Made by a program: the position numbers and the translations under genes
Notes under the pieces: model-generated
Seen by the model: the letters and a program-made list of their open reading frames with translations, nothing else
Database searches by the model: none
Told to the model about the DNA's origin: nothing
NCBI GenBank assembly: GCA_946894095.1
Contig: OX335655.1
Location: 930,001-994,000 of the forward strand
Origin: Incurvaria masculella
Taxonomy: Eukaryota; Arthropoda; Insecta; Lepidoptera; Incurvariidae
Direction: 5' to 3'
Length of the DNA: 64,000 bases
Shown here: in pieces, positions 29,165-41,100 of the stretch
How the letters are laid out: every line of letters begins with the position of its first letter
Position numbering within the stretch: the first letter of the stretch is position 1

Positions 29165-32100
29165 CTACTGGTCGGCGTAGCGGCACTGGTGGTGCGCGAC
29201 GCACTCGACGCTCGGCCGGTGCGTGGAGTCCCAGATGCCGGGGCCGCAGCGCTGGCACATGCCGGCCAGCGAGCACGGGATGCGCGGCAGTTGTCGGAAC
29301 TGGTGCAGCAGGCCGCGCGCCTTGCGCAGGATCAGCTGCCCGTCCATGTACATCGCTGCAGCGCAAAACAGTCATTGTGAAAAATTATATTTTTGTACCT
29401 GAGACAGGAGATCTTAAGCATTCCCCAATGATTTACCTAAGTCCCCATGAATTGAGGAATTACCCACACATCACGTATTTCCCAAGGATTTGGGAATTCC
29501 CCACACATAGGCGCCGCTGGACAGGACTGTATTATTTTGGATGTAATCACACCATGTACGTAACCACAGTGCTTAAATTTAGTTGAACCGTGTGGGAAGA
29601 CCACCCGCCAGGTGGGACGACGACATCAAGTGCGTCGGCGGAAAGCAGTGGTTCCGTACCGCTGAGGGCCGGGAGGACTGAAGAAAAATTGGAGAGGCGT
29701 ATGTCCAGCAGTGGACGCAAACACGCTGACTGACTGTGTATTCCAGCCTTTTTGTATGTTAAGTGTGGCACAAGGCGTATGCCAGCCCTCATATAAGAGG
29801 TGCCCGTTGACGCCCATTGACTTTGGAAATAAGTGTGTTTTTGTGTGTAAGTGTGTGAGAGAGATTTAAAATGTGAGGTGTGTCATTTATATAAGTATAT
29901 GAGAGTTGTAACAAGGATGTTTGTGTGAGGGTATGTGTGTGTGTATGCAATGTGGGAGGGAGAGACTGAGTGGAATCGATCAGTCGATATCATGGGAACC
30001 AGACTATCCACCTAGACCTAGAGAGACAAACGGTAGGTACAGACCCAGCGAGCTGAAATGCAGAAGCATCTCGTCGGTGTTGAGGTCCTGGGCGGTGACG
30101 TCGCCGGCGTACACCGCGAGGATGGCGAGGCACAGGAACAGGTGGAAGTAGTCGGTTTGGTAGTTCGCCCAGCACGCCTCCCACATGCGCAGCGCCACCG
30201 GCTCCGTAAACTCGCGCTTGAAGCACCTGGACACCAATACAGAACGAGCAGCTCCATTACAAATTATTTGAGAGTTCTGTGGGTGTGTAAACTAATGATA
30301 ATTTTATGTATTCAATGGATACGACATTACCGTTATCTCATTAATTTGAGTTAAAGCGACATCTACATTTGAAGCATTGTAATATTTTGAAAATAATTTT
30401 AAAAAATGTATTGGTCGTGACATTCGTCGGAAGCAGGATTCGAACCTGCGACCGCAATGTCCGATACCAAAATCGACTTTGGTGACGACAGCAATAAGAT
30501 TGATATCTTAATTATTGCAGTCAAAATGCCTTAGCGTAGGATCAATACGCAAATACATCATCAGCGCCATCTAGCAGAAGATAGGGGAAGCATTGTGTCG
30601 ATTCAAATATAATCGACAAAATCCGTTGGCTGACGTAATTGCTGGGATAGCTCAGTTGGTTAGAGCAGTGGACATGTAATTCAAAGGTCGCAGGTTCGAA
30701 TCCTGCTTCCAACGAATGTCACGACCAATAGGTTTTCAGATTATTTTCAAAATCTGATTACAATGCTTCAAATGTAGATGTCGCTGAAACTCAAAGTTTA
30801 AACTATTGTCTGATATTGGCTTACCACAGTTGTTTTTCTCAATCCTAGTGGCCAAAGTTTCGAATTGTCCCGTGCAGGCCACTAGGACCGAGGAAAATAA
30901 CTGTGGTAAGCCAATATTAGACAATAGCCCCATTACTCTGTTAAGCGATTCGTGGCTCAAGGGTCAGGGACTTGGCTTCCATCCCAGACGTCTGGGTTCA
31001 AATCCAGGGTTTATTTCCAAATTGGATTAGTGCATTTCATTACGAATGCAAGCTGTTACATGTCAAAACTGTAGGCCTCCTTCCCCTACTAGGTGGTAGG
31101 GTTAAGTCCGGGTTGGTACCACCGCATTGGATAAAAAGATGGTCGAAGCGGCAATGACAAAAAATCCCCGTATTTTCCAACCAGTTCAATATAGCCGAGC
31201 TCATATAGGGAAGGTCCTAATTCCATGTACACTCACACAAAAAAACAAGGTTTTCGACTGGCCAGCGACAAAACCCGCCGAAGATCATGGGAAGACCAGC
31301 GAGACTTTGTGGTTTAGTTGTCCAAATCGCTGCGTATGAAGGTATCTACTTCCTAGTCGGTAGATTAAATCCGCGTGGCGCAACCGAGTAATGGATGGCG
31401 TATGGTCGAAAAACGTGAGCTGCTCAAAGGACCAAGCCACAGAATATTACTCACAGCAAGATCCAACGGTGACAGAACAGCAGCTCCATTGCGTCTACGT
31501 GCTTCTGGAGATGGTGATAGAAATCCGGCAGCATTATTCGAATCAGCTCACGGAGGTAGCTCTGAAATGTGAAGATGAATTTGGTCACAGTCGCTATTTT
31601 TAACCGACTTAAAAATAATAATAATTTGACTGTATTTTTTATTTTTTTATGTTTGTTACCTCAGAACTTTCGCCTGGGTGAACCGATTTTCATATTTTTT
31701 TTTATTTGAAAGTGGTGCTTCCCGTGTGGTCCCATTTAAATGTGGTTTAGTTCCGCCATTGGCATCCATGAGAAAATCATACACGTGTTAAATTTGCATT
31801 AAGTATGTGCGCGACACTATCTCATGAACCGTAATAGGTAGGAAGCTGAAATTTTCACAGATTATGTATTTATTTTGCTGCTATAACAACAAAGAAGTAA
31901 AATAAAAAAATAATGAAGGTTGAAGGGGGGCCCCATACAAAAAACGTGATTTTTTATGTTAAATCTTGTACGATGGTACGGAACCCTTCGTGTGCGAGTC
32001 CGACTCGCACTTGGCCGGTTTTTTTACCTTTTAGTGCATGTTAATTTGTTTTGGAATACTTTTTCTTGGAAGTCGGTTTTTTTTTGTTAAAATTTTGGAT

Positions 32101-35100
32101 TACTTATTCTCAAGCATTCAATAGTAGGTAAACAATAAAGTCAAGTAAATAAATTAATTCTTGTCATACGAGGCTATTGTCCATGTCGTTGTCGGTAGGC
32201 GTGCAGACGAAGATGGCGCGCTGCATGAGCCCCACGAAGCACCAAAACGTCTCCGCCTCGCTCTTGATCTCGCACAGTACAGGCGCGAGCAGGTCACTCA
32301 TGCCCTGCGTGTACCTGAAAACGACTTCCTCGGTATTACGCGGACAAACTCTTACAATCTGCCGCAGTGTTCGGTCCATCAAGCTTGACCACGCGGAGAT
32401 AAGAAACATAAGAAACCTTTCTTTGAAAAATGTTAGGAAGTAAGGCTTTGAACTCGGTTTTTAATAATAATAATAATAATAATATTCTTTATTGCTATCA
32501 TACACATGGTACATACAAGGGCGGACTTATTGCCTAATGTCAATCTCTTCCAATCAACCCGATAATGGGACAAAAATATACAGGTAGCAACAAGAAAAGT
32601 AACCTAAGAATAGATGTTGTGCACTATTTATTTCTATAAAAAAAAAAAGTTACAGACCAATTTAATAACTATAGACATAAAGTATGTCAGTCTAAAAATG
32701 TATATACAGAATTTATGCAAAAAAAAGAAAAAAAAAACACCGGCTCCACCGAACATATCTAGGTCAATTGGCAGTAGAGCAGAGTTTTGTATCGACACCA
32801 ACCCTAGTTTCTAGACAAAATGTATTAGAATACTGTCTTTCCGGCCATCTTTTCGAAACGAAATCCTGGATCCGATTCCGGATTTTTGCGATTACCCTCT
32901 ATTTCGGTATAGCAGTTCCGGAGTGATATAGCCATTTAGGAGTGAACATATTCAATTCCATATATTGCAAGAAAACATTCCGAAGTGAAGTTATAACGTG
33001 CATAACCGTTTTGGATATTTGCGTGTTCTCCTTGTAACATTGAACCTTCTTCCGGACTTGTGAAGTAGGAATGGAAATGCATTGCTCTTTGAAGCCGGAA
33101 TGACAAAGCGCTGGTATACAATAGATAACACATAATAATAGTAAATAAATGGCAATAATAATGAAATATTATTGAGAACATCGTGAGAATGACGTTCCGA
33201 CCAACTGCTCACTCTAGAACATATTATTTTACCAATTCCAACAATGTATGAACCAACTTTGTACTTACCCTAAAACAGGGTTATAAACAGCATAATTTAG
33301 TAGGATATTTTTCATGATCTCCGTGTTGGAATTGTTGTCGCCGGCGAAGAAAGGATTTCCTCTATCCGTCCTTACTACATCTTTCTCGATGACACACTGA
33401 ACATTCTTCCAAAACGTAGCGTACGCTTCCGGGGACATCTTCTCCAATCTTCTCCTCGTTATCTCTTCGTATTCCCTAGTCCGAATTTGCAGGATCACTT
33501 CTCTCTCGTCGAAAGTAGAGTTGTAAGGGTAGCAGTGAAGAAGGAACGGCCATACTATGTGTCTCAATTCCTTGTCCAGACCGCCAAAGAACACACATTT
33601 TCTAAGAAACAGGTCATCTTCTAGTTGCCCCTTCGCGTTAAGGAGTTTGCTGAAGAATAAATCAGGCACGATTTTTGTAACTTTTCCCTCCTCAGGATGC
33701 TGTTCTGATTTCTGGACTTCGGGTCTGCAGACCATAAAGTGTCGGTAGGGCAGATTAGGTTCTTCTGACCCTGCAATGAGAATTAAACATGAATATAGAT
33801 AACTATGTCATTGGAGAAATGGAAGTTTCATCTGCTTGGACAGGGGAATGCCAATGTCTCCGAGCTCTAAGTTTATTCCAAGCATCCTTCCCTGTAGTCC
33901 AGGGTCTCCCTGCAATACTTCCTACCTAATACACGAACGAAACTTTTAGGCAGTCAAAGTAGGTAAATGCTTTATACCACGTGTAAGTTGTTCCATAACC
34001 TGAAAGGAATAATACACATCTCCATGCAACCCAAAAATGTTGAGATACAAGAAAACACTTTGATTTGTGAATCTTTAAATGAGACCACTTTTACAAATGA
34101 GTCCGCAACCCAACCGCAGCTTTGATTCACCTTCTACCTCTACCCTTGCTCAATAATAATTAATTATTGCTCACCCAGTTTTAATTAGGATATTTGTGAC
34201 GTCAAATAATCTGACTGCTCTACTAATGTACCATAGCTGTTTGTGGTCTCCAAAGTGATCTCACTTACTGCATCGAATTTATGATCTTACAAAACATTTT
34301 TGGGTTGTTGGAGGATATGTGTAATCGCACGGCAAACACACACGGTTGAACATGGAAGTACAGTTCCTTATCTTGGACCTATAAGGCAAGCAGTCTTGCA
34401 GCGGGACCTCTGATCAAAATGCGAAGGAGATATTCTAGATAGCGCGCCTACCTACTATGAGATCGGGCTCTAGCTGGTGCATACTGTGGTCGCACTCACC
34501 GGGGGTGAGCCTGACGTTGTGCAGCAGCGAGTGCCAGCGGTGGAGCACCTGCGCCAGGCGGTCGAGTCCGCCGTGGTGGAAGTGCAGGATCTTGTACTGT
34601 GACTCGCGCGACGCCACCACCAGCTGCCCGCACGAGCAGCTCTCGTCCGCGAAGAACAGCCGCAGCGAGCGCATCTGGCTGAGGTCCACGGAGAACCTGC
34701 GGCAATGCACCGAACATTGTACTGCGACTCGCGCGACGCCACCACGAGCAGCTCTCGTCCGCGAAGAACAGCCGCAGCGAACGCATCTGGCTGAGGTCCA
34801 CGGAGAACCTGCGGCAATGCACCGAACATTGTACTGCGACTCGCGCGACGCCACCACGAGCAGCTCTCGTCCGCGAAGAACAGCCGCAGCGAGCGCATCT
34901 GGCTGAGGTCCACGGAGAACCTGCGGCAATGCACCGAACATTGTACTGCGACTCGCGCGACGCCACCACCAGCTGACCGCACGAGCAGCTCTCGTCCGCG
35001 AAGAACAGCCGCAGCGAGCGCATCTGGCTGAGGTCCACGGAGAACCTGCGGCAATGCACCGAACATTGTACTGCGACTCGCGCGACGCCACCACGAGCAG

Positions 35101-38100
35101 CTCTCGTCCGCGAAGAACAGCCGCAGCGAGCGCATCTGGCTGAGGTCCACGGAGAACCTGCGGCAATGCACCGAACATTGTACTGCGACTCGCGCGACGC
35201 CACCACGAGCAGCTCTCGTCCGCGAAGAACAGCCGCAGCGAGCGCATCTGGCTGAGGTCCACGGAGAACCTGCGGCAATGCACCGAACATTGTACTGCGA
35301 CTCGCGCGACGCCACCACGAGCAGCTCTCGTCCGCGAAGAACAGCCGCAGCGAGCGCATCTGGCTGAGGTCCACGGAGAACCTGCGGCAATGCACCGAAC
35401 ATTGTACTGCGACTCGCGCGACGCCACCACCAGCTGACCGCACGAGCAGCTCTCGTCCGCGAAGAACAGCCGCAGCGAGCGCATCTGGCTGAGGTCCACG
35501 GAGAACCTGCGGCAATGCACCGAACATTGTACTGCGACTCGCGCGACGCCACCACGAGCAGCTCTCGTCCGCGAAGAACAGCCGCAGCGAGCGCATCTGG
35601 CTGAGGTCCACGGAGAACCTGCGGCAATGCACCGAACATTGTACTGCGACTCGCGCGACGCCACCACGAGCAGCTCTCGTCCGCGAAGAACAGCCGCAGC
35701 GAGCGCATCTGGCTGAGGTCCACGGAGAACCTGCGGCAATGCACCGAACATTGTACTGCGACTCGCGCGACGCCACCACCAGCTGACCGCACGAGCAGCT
35801 CTCGTCCGCGAAGAACAGCCGCAGCGAGCGCATCTGGCTGAGGTCCACGGAGAACCTGCGGCAATGCACCGAACATTGTACTGCGACTCGCGCGACGCCA
35901 CCACGAGCAGCTCTCGTCCGCGAAGAACAGCCGCAGCGAGCGCATCTGGCTGAGGTCCACGGAGAACCTGCGGCAATGCACCGAACATTGTACTGCGACT
36001 CGCGCGACGCCACCACGAGCAGCTCTCGTCCGCGAAGAACAGCCGCAGCGAGCGCATCTGGCTGAGGTCCACGGAGAACCTGCGGCAATGCACCGAACAT
36101 TGTTGTTGGCGACGGCCAAGCTAAAAAGTGCTACGTTAACTGAAATTCATGTACCTATGTTTGTATATTTCTGCATGTCTGTAAATGTGTGTATTGCATA
36201 TAGAATAATTATGAAAATAAACGAGATTTCCGGGTTGTGTTTTCGTTGTCGAGGCAGTTAAGTACAGAGCCGGCCGCGCTAGCCTATCACAAGCCAGATA
36301 GGGACCGCACCCAGCGCTGTGAGCGGGGGCGCGACGAAATAATTAGAGCGAGATAGGTAGCCCGGCCGGCGGCCCGCGGTGCTGGCGCAGCGCGACGCGT
36401 GAGCGCGCCGCGCGAGAACAAAAGAGCGCCGCCGCGGGCCAAACAGTCAGTCGCCATTCAGCCTCGGCACGGAGCACACCTCGAGATAAACAAGAATCAA
36501 GACTTGTTCTCACTGCGATCTGCCGCCTCCCCGACCTACTCTGGAAGCTCTGCTCGTCGTCCTGCCTGCCAGCCTTACAACCTGGTAGCGCCAACGAGCC
36601 TCGCCCAGCTCTGTCGCAAGCCCACCGCCGCCGCACCGTCGTCGCCTGCATCGGCTTGGAAGAGTCTGGGGGAGCTGTCCACGAGCCCTGTCCGGAGGCG
36701 CAGTCGCCACCGTTGCCGCCGCGACGACACTGCAGCGACACACGCCGCCGCACCGTCGTCGCTCGCACCGGCTCTGAAGAGCCCGGTAGTGCTGACCCTG
36801 GCCCCGCCGACGAGATCGGCCGAACGCCCGCCGCCGCAGTGACGTCACGCCGACGTCGCCGCACCGGCCTGAGACCTGCCCTCTGGTCGCCCCGCACCTC
36901 CCGCCGCTACACCGCCTCCTGCGCCGCAACAGGCGCCCGACGAGCGGAAGCGGGAGGTAGTCCTGGCCTTTGTTGTCATTTTTCAGAGAAACGGAACCCG
37001 GCAACACAGAGAGACGACACCCGTCGCTAACATTGGTCCTTCGAGCCGGATCTGAAGATGTCAGCGACCAGGACCGCGCGGAACCAGACCACGAGGGCAG
37101 AAGAGCCTGCTTCTCCATGCACCACCGGAAGCGCCCCCTGCGTCCCGCTGCTGCACGATGACGAGTTGGAGAGGGCCAAAATGCTACTAGCCACCTTGGA
37201 AGCGGCCAGCAAATCCTTTGAGGACGCCATGTCCTTAGAGCGACCAGCCGCCTCTATCGCCCGCGGCCGCGCCTGGCTGGCGCGAGCCGCTTTGCAAGTT
37301 ATAGAAGAGGTCGCAAGACTAGAGCGCCGCCGTGTCGACGAAGAAAGGAAACGTGACGAGGAGGAAGCGAAGCAGGCCAAGCTGTTGGCTGATGAAGAAA
37401 TGGAGCAGGTCAAAAAACTGGTTTACCAGCGACTAGCCGAAAAGCGAGCAGCTATCATGGCCGACTACGCGGCAGACTGTGCGCGGCACAGAGAAAAGGC
37501 ACGCGCCGACGCCTGGTCACCCCCGCTGCTTACCGGGGGGAGTGCCGGAGTGCCGCCGGTTGCCACGACTCTTATCGGGTCGTCGAGTGGACTCAAACAC
37601 GTTGCGACCGCGTGCCGCACCTCCGCGCCGGCCGCGCCTGCCGCTGCAGGGCCGCCGGCTGCCACGAGCCTCGTCGTGTCACCGACGAGTGGGCTCATCT
37701 CCGCTGCGACCACGTGTCGCACCGCCGCGCCGGCCGCGCCTGCCGCTGCAGGGCCGCCGGCTGCCACGAGCCTCGTCGTGTCACCGACGAGTGGGCTCAT
37801 CTCCGCTGCGACCACGTGTCGCACCGCCGCGCCGGCCGCGCCTGCTGCTGCAGGGCCGCCGGCTGCCACGAGCCTCGTCGTGTCACCGACGAGTGGGCTC
37901 ATCTCCGCTGCGACCACGTGTCGCACCGCCGCGCCGGCCGCGCCTGCCGCTGCAGGGCCGCCGGCTGCCACGAGCCTCGTCGTGTCACCGACGAGTGGGC
38001 TCATCTCCGCTGCGACCACGTGTCGCACCGCCGCGCCGGCCGCGCCTGCCGCTGCAGGGCCGCCGGCTACCACGAGCCTCGTCGGAGCGACGACGAGTGG

Positions 38101-41100
38101 GCTCATTTCCGCTGCGTCTGAGTATCGCACCGCCGCGCCGACCGCGCCTGCTGCTGCAGGGCCGCCGGCTGCCACGAGCCTCGTCGTTTCACCGACGAGT
38201 GGGCTCATCTCCGCTGCGACCACGTGTCGCACCGCCGCGCCGGCCGCGCCTGCCGCTGCAGGGCCGCCGGCTGCCACGAGCCTCGTCGTGTCACCGACAA
38301 GTGTGCTGCTCCACGCTGCGACTGAGTGTCGCACCGCCGCGCCGGCCGCGCCTGCGGCTGCGGGGCCGCCGGCTGCCACGAGCCTCATCCTGTCGCCGAC
38401 GAGTGTGCTCCTCCACGCTGCGACTGAGTGTCGCACCGCCGCGCCGGCCGCGCCTGCTGCTGCGGGGCCGCCGGCTGCCACGAGCCTCATCCTGTCGCCG
38501 ACGAGTGTGCTCCTCCACGCTGCGACTGAGTGTCGCACCGCCGCGCCGGCCGCGCCTGCTGCTGCGGGGCCGCCGGCTGCCACGAGCCTCATCCTGTCGC
38601 CGACGAGTGTGCTCCTCCACGCTGCGACTGAGTGTCGCACCGCCGCGCCGGCCGCGCCTGCCGCTGCAGGGCCGCCGGCTGCCACGAGCCTCGTCGGAGC
38701 AACGACGAGTCGGCTCATCTCCGCTGCGACCACGTGTCGCACCGCCGCTCCGGCCACGCCTGTTGCTGCAGGGCCGCCGGCCGCCACGTGCCTCGTCGGA
38801 GCAACGACGAGTGGGCTCATCTGTACTGCGACCGCGGGTCGCACCGCCGCGCCGGCCGCGCCTGCTGCTGCAGGGCCGCCGGCTGCCACGAGCCTCATCG
38901 GAGCAACGACGAGTGGGCTCAAACACGTTGCGACTGAGTGTCGCACCGCCGCTCCGACCGCGTGTCGCACCCCCGCGCCGGCCGCGCCTGCTCCTGCAGA
39001 GCCGCCGGCTGCCACGAGCCTCATCGTGTCGCCGACGAGTGTGCTCCTCCACGCTGCGACTGAGTGTCGCACCGCCGCGCCGGCCGCGCCTGCCGCTGCA
39101 GGGCCGCCGGCTGCCACGAGCCTCGTCGGAGCAACGACGAGTGGGCTCATCTGTACTGCGACCGCGGGTCGCACCGCCGCGCCGGCCGCGCCTGCTGCTG
39201 CAGGGCCGCCGGCAGCCACGAGCCTCGTCGGAGCAACGACGACTGTGCTCGTCGGGCCTACGAATGTGCCTGAACTCGCTCCGCCGCCCGCGCCTGCTAG
39301 CCGCCGGCGGAGGGGCCGGGTAAAGAATAAGACGAAAGCCGCTGCCTCACCGAAGAGGAATACCTCGTCACCAGAGAAGAGGCTCGCCAAGTCCGTGACT
39401 GCGCGGCGCACCGCGCCTGCCACGGCGCATGCGCCGTCCCGACGGTTCACCGTCCCGCCTGTTGCGCCAGTCAGACGCCGCCCGCCGCGCCATAACCAGC
39501 GTACGCGTCGACCAATGGAGTCGCCGCGCCATAAGGAGCTTGCGAGGGACGAGACCAACAGAGGCGCCGAGGCCTCGAGGGCTGGAGGTCCGGCCAATGA
39601 GAACAAGACGAGAACCGCCGCCAAGCTGAAGGGAAAGAAGGCCGCGGAGCCTCCGAAGAAGAAGCAAGAGGCATCCGTGAACTCAACGCGCTTCTCCGCC
39701 GAACCTGCCGAGGTATCCTCGCCTACGCCCGCTAGAAGACACGCATGCCTCGTCGTACCACCGAGGAACGGAGTAGCTGGACCTGCAACAGCCGCGCAAG
39801 TTCAGCCACCGCCACAGCAAGCTGCCTGCTCCGCTCGCACCGCCGAAAAGGAGCACGCACTCGACTCATGGAAGTCGCGACGGCCGAGACAAAGTAGACA
39901 CCGCAGCCGCCCTGCACATGTTCAGCGACGCAAACATGCAAGCCGACGCGGAGTACTAGAGGGACACAGGAAGCAAGCCTCGCTTCTGGACGCGAGAGTC
40001 GCAGGATACGACTCTCCAGAAGTAGGAGCCGAGCTCCACGCCGATCGCGCCCACGGCGAAATCAAACCGACTCGCTACGCACGCCGCCGACATTGGATAA
40101 GGCGAAGAGATGCGTTGCCTGGACAGAGGAATACCCACAAGGCATTAAGAATCGCAGCCAGCCGACGAAACGCCTGGGACGCAGCCACTAGCAATGCAGA
40201 CTCAAGAACACAGGAAGAAACGCAGAAGGAACGGCAACGCAGCACGGACCGTCGCCCCAAAAGGGTGTACACGCCAGTCGTGTACAGGGGGGAGAATGTT
40301 GGCGACGGCCAAGCTAAAAAGTGCTACGTTAACTGAAATTCATGTACCTATGTTTGTATATTTCTGCATGTCTGTAAATGTGTGTATTGCATATAGAATA
40401 ATTATGAAAATAAACGAGATTTCCGGGTTGTGTTTTCGTTGTCGAGGCAGTTAAGTACAGAGCCGGCCGCGCTAGCCTATCACAAGCCAGATAGGGACCG
40501 CACCCAGCGCTGTGAGCGGGGGCGCGACGAAATAATTAGAGCGAGATAGGTAGCCCGGCCGGCGGCCCGCGGTGCTGGCGCAGCGCGACGCGTGAGCGCG
40601 CCGCGCGAGAACAAAAGAGCGCCGCCGCGGGCCAAACAGTCAGTCGCCATTCAGCCTCGGCACGGAGCACACCTCGAGATAAACAAGAATCAAGACTTGT
40701 TCTCACTGCGATCTGCCGCCTCCCCGACCTACTCTGGAAGCTCTGCTCGTCGTCCTGCCTGCCAGCCTTACAACCTGGTAGCGCCAACGAGCCTCGCCCA
40801 GCTCTGTCGCAAGCCCACCGCCGCAGCGCCGACACCGCCGCCGCACCGTCGTCGCCTGCATCGGCTTGGAAGAGTCTGGGGGAGCTGTCCACGAGCACTG
40901 TCCGGAGGCGCAGTCGCCACCGTTGCCGCCGCGACGACACTGCCGCGACACACGCCGCCGCACCGTCGTCGCTCGCACCGGCTCTGAAGAGCCCGGTAGT
41001 GCTGACCCTGGCCCCGCCGACGAGATCGGCCGAACGCCCGCCGCCGCAGTGACGTCACGCCGACGTCGCCGCACCGGCCTGAGACCTGCCCTCTGGTCGC

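Noticed and set aside
28500..29375. 291-codon minus-strand ORF over the TBC1D16 end
   Set aside because: It reads the last TBC1D16 exon in the wrong frame and then 3' UTR and a SINE fragment; no domain.
34697..36103. CRISPR-like array
   Set aside because: Units are contiguous, lack unique spacers and derive from a eukaryotic exon.
34435..36119. Three long minus-strand reading frames of over 530 codons each
   Set aside because: They are one minisatellite read in three frames. Unit lengths of 112 and 125 rotate the frame and no unit contains a stop, so length is not evidence for a protein; only the last ~80 codons of one frame are real exon 2.
37465..39624. 719-codon minus-strand ORF and 614-codon plus-strand ORF over the 102-bp repeat
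   Set aside because: Shadows of the repeat-protein ORF caused by its GC-rich stop-free units; they lack the retroelement start context.
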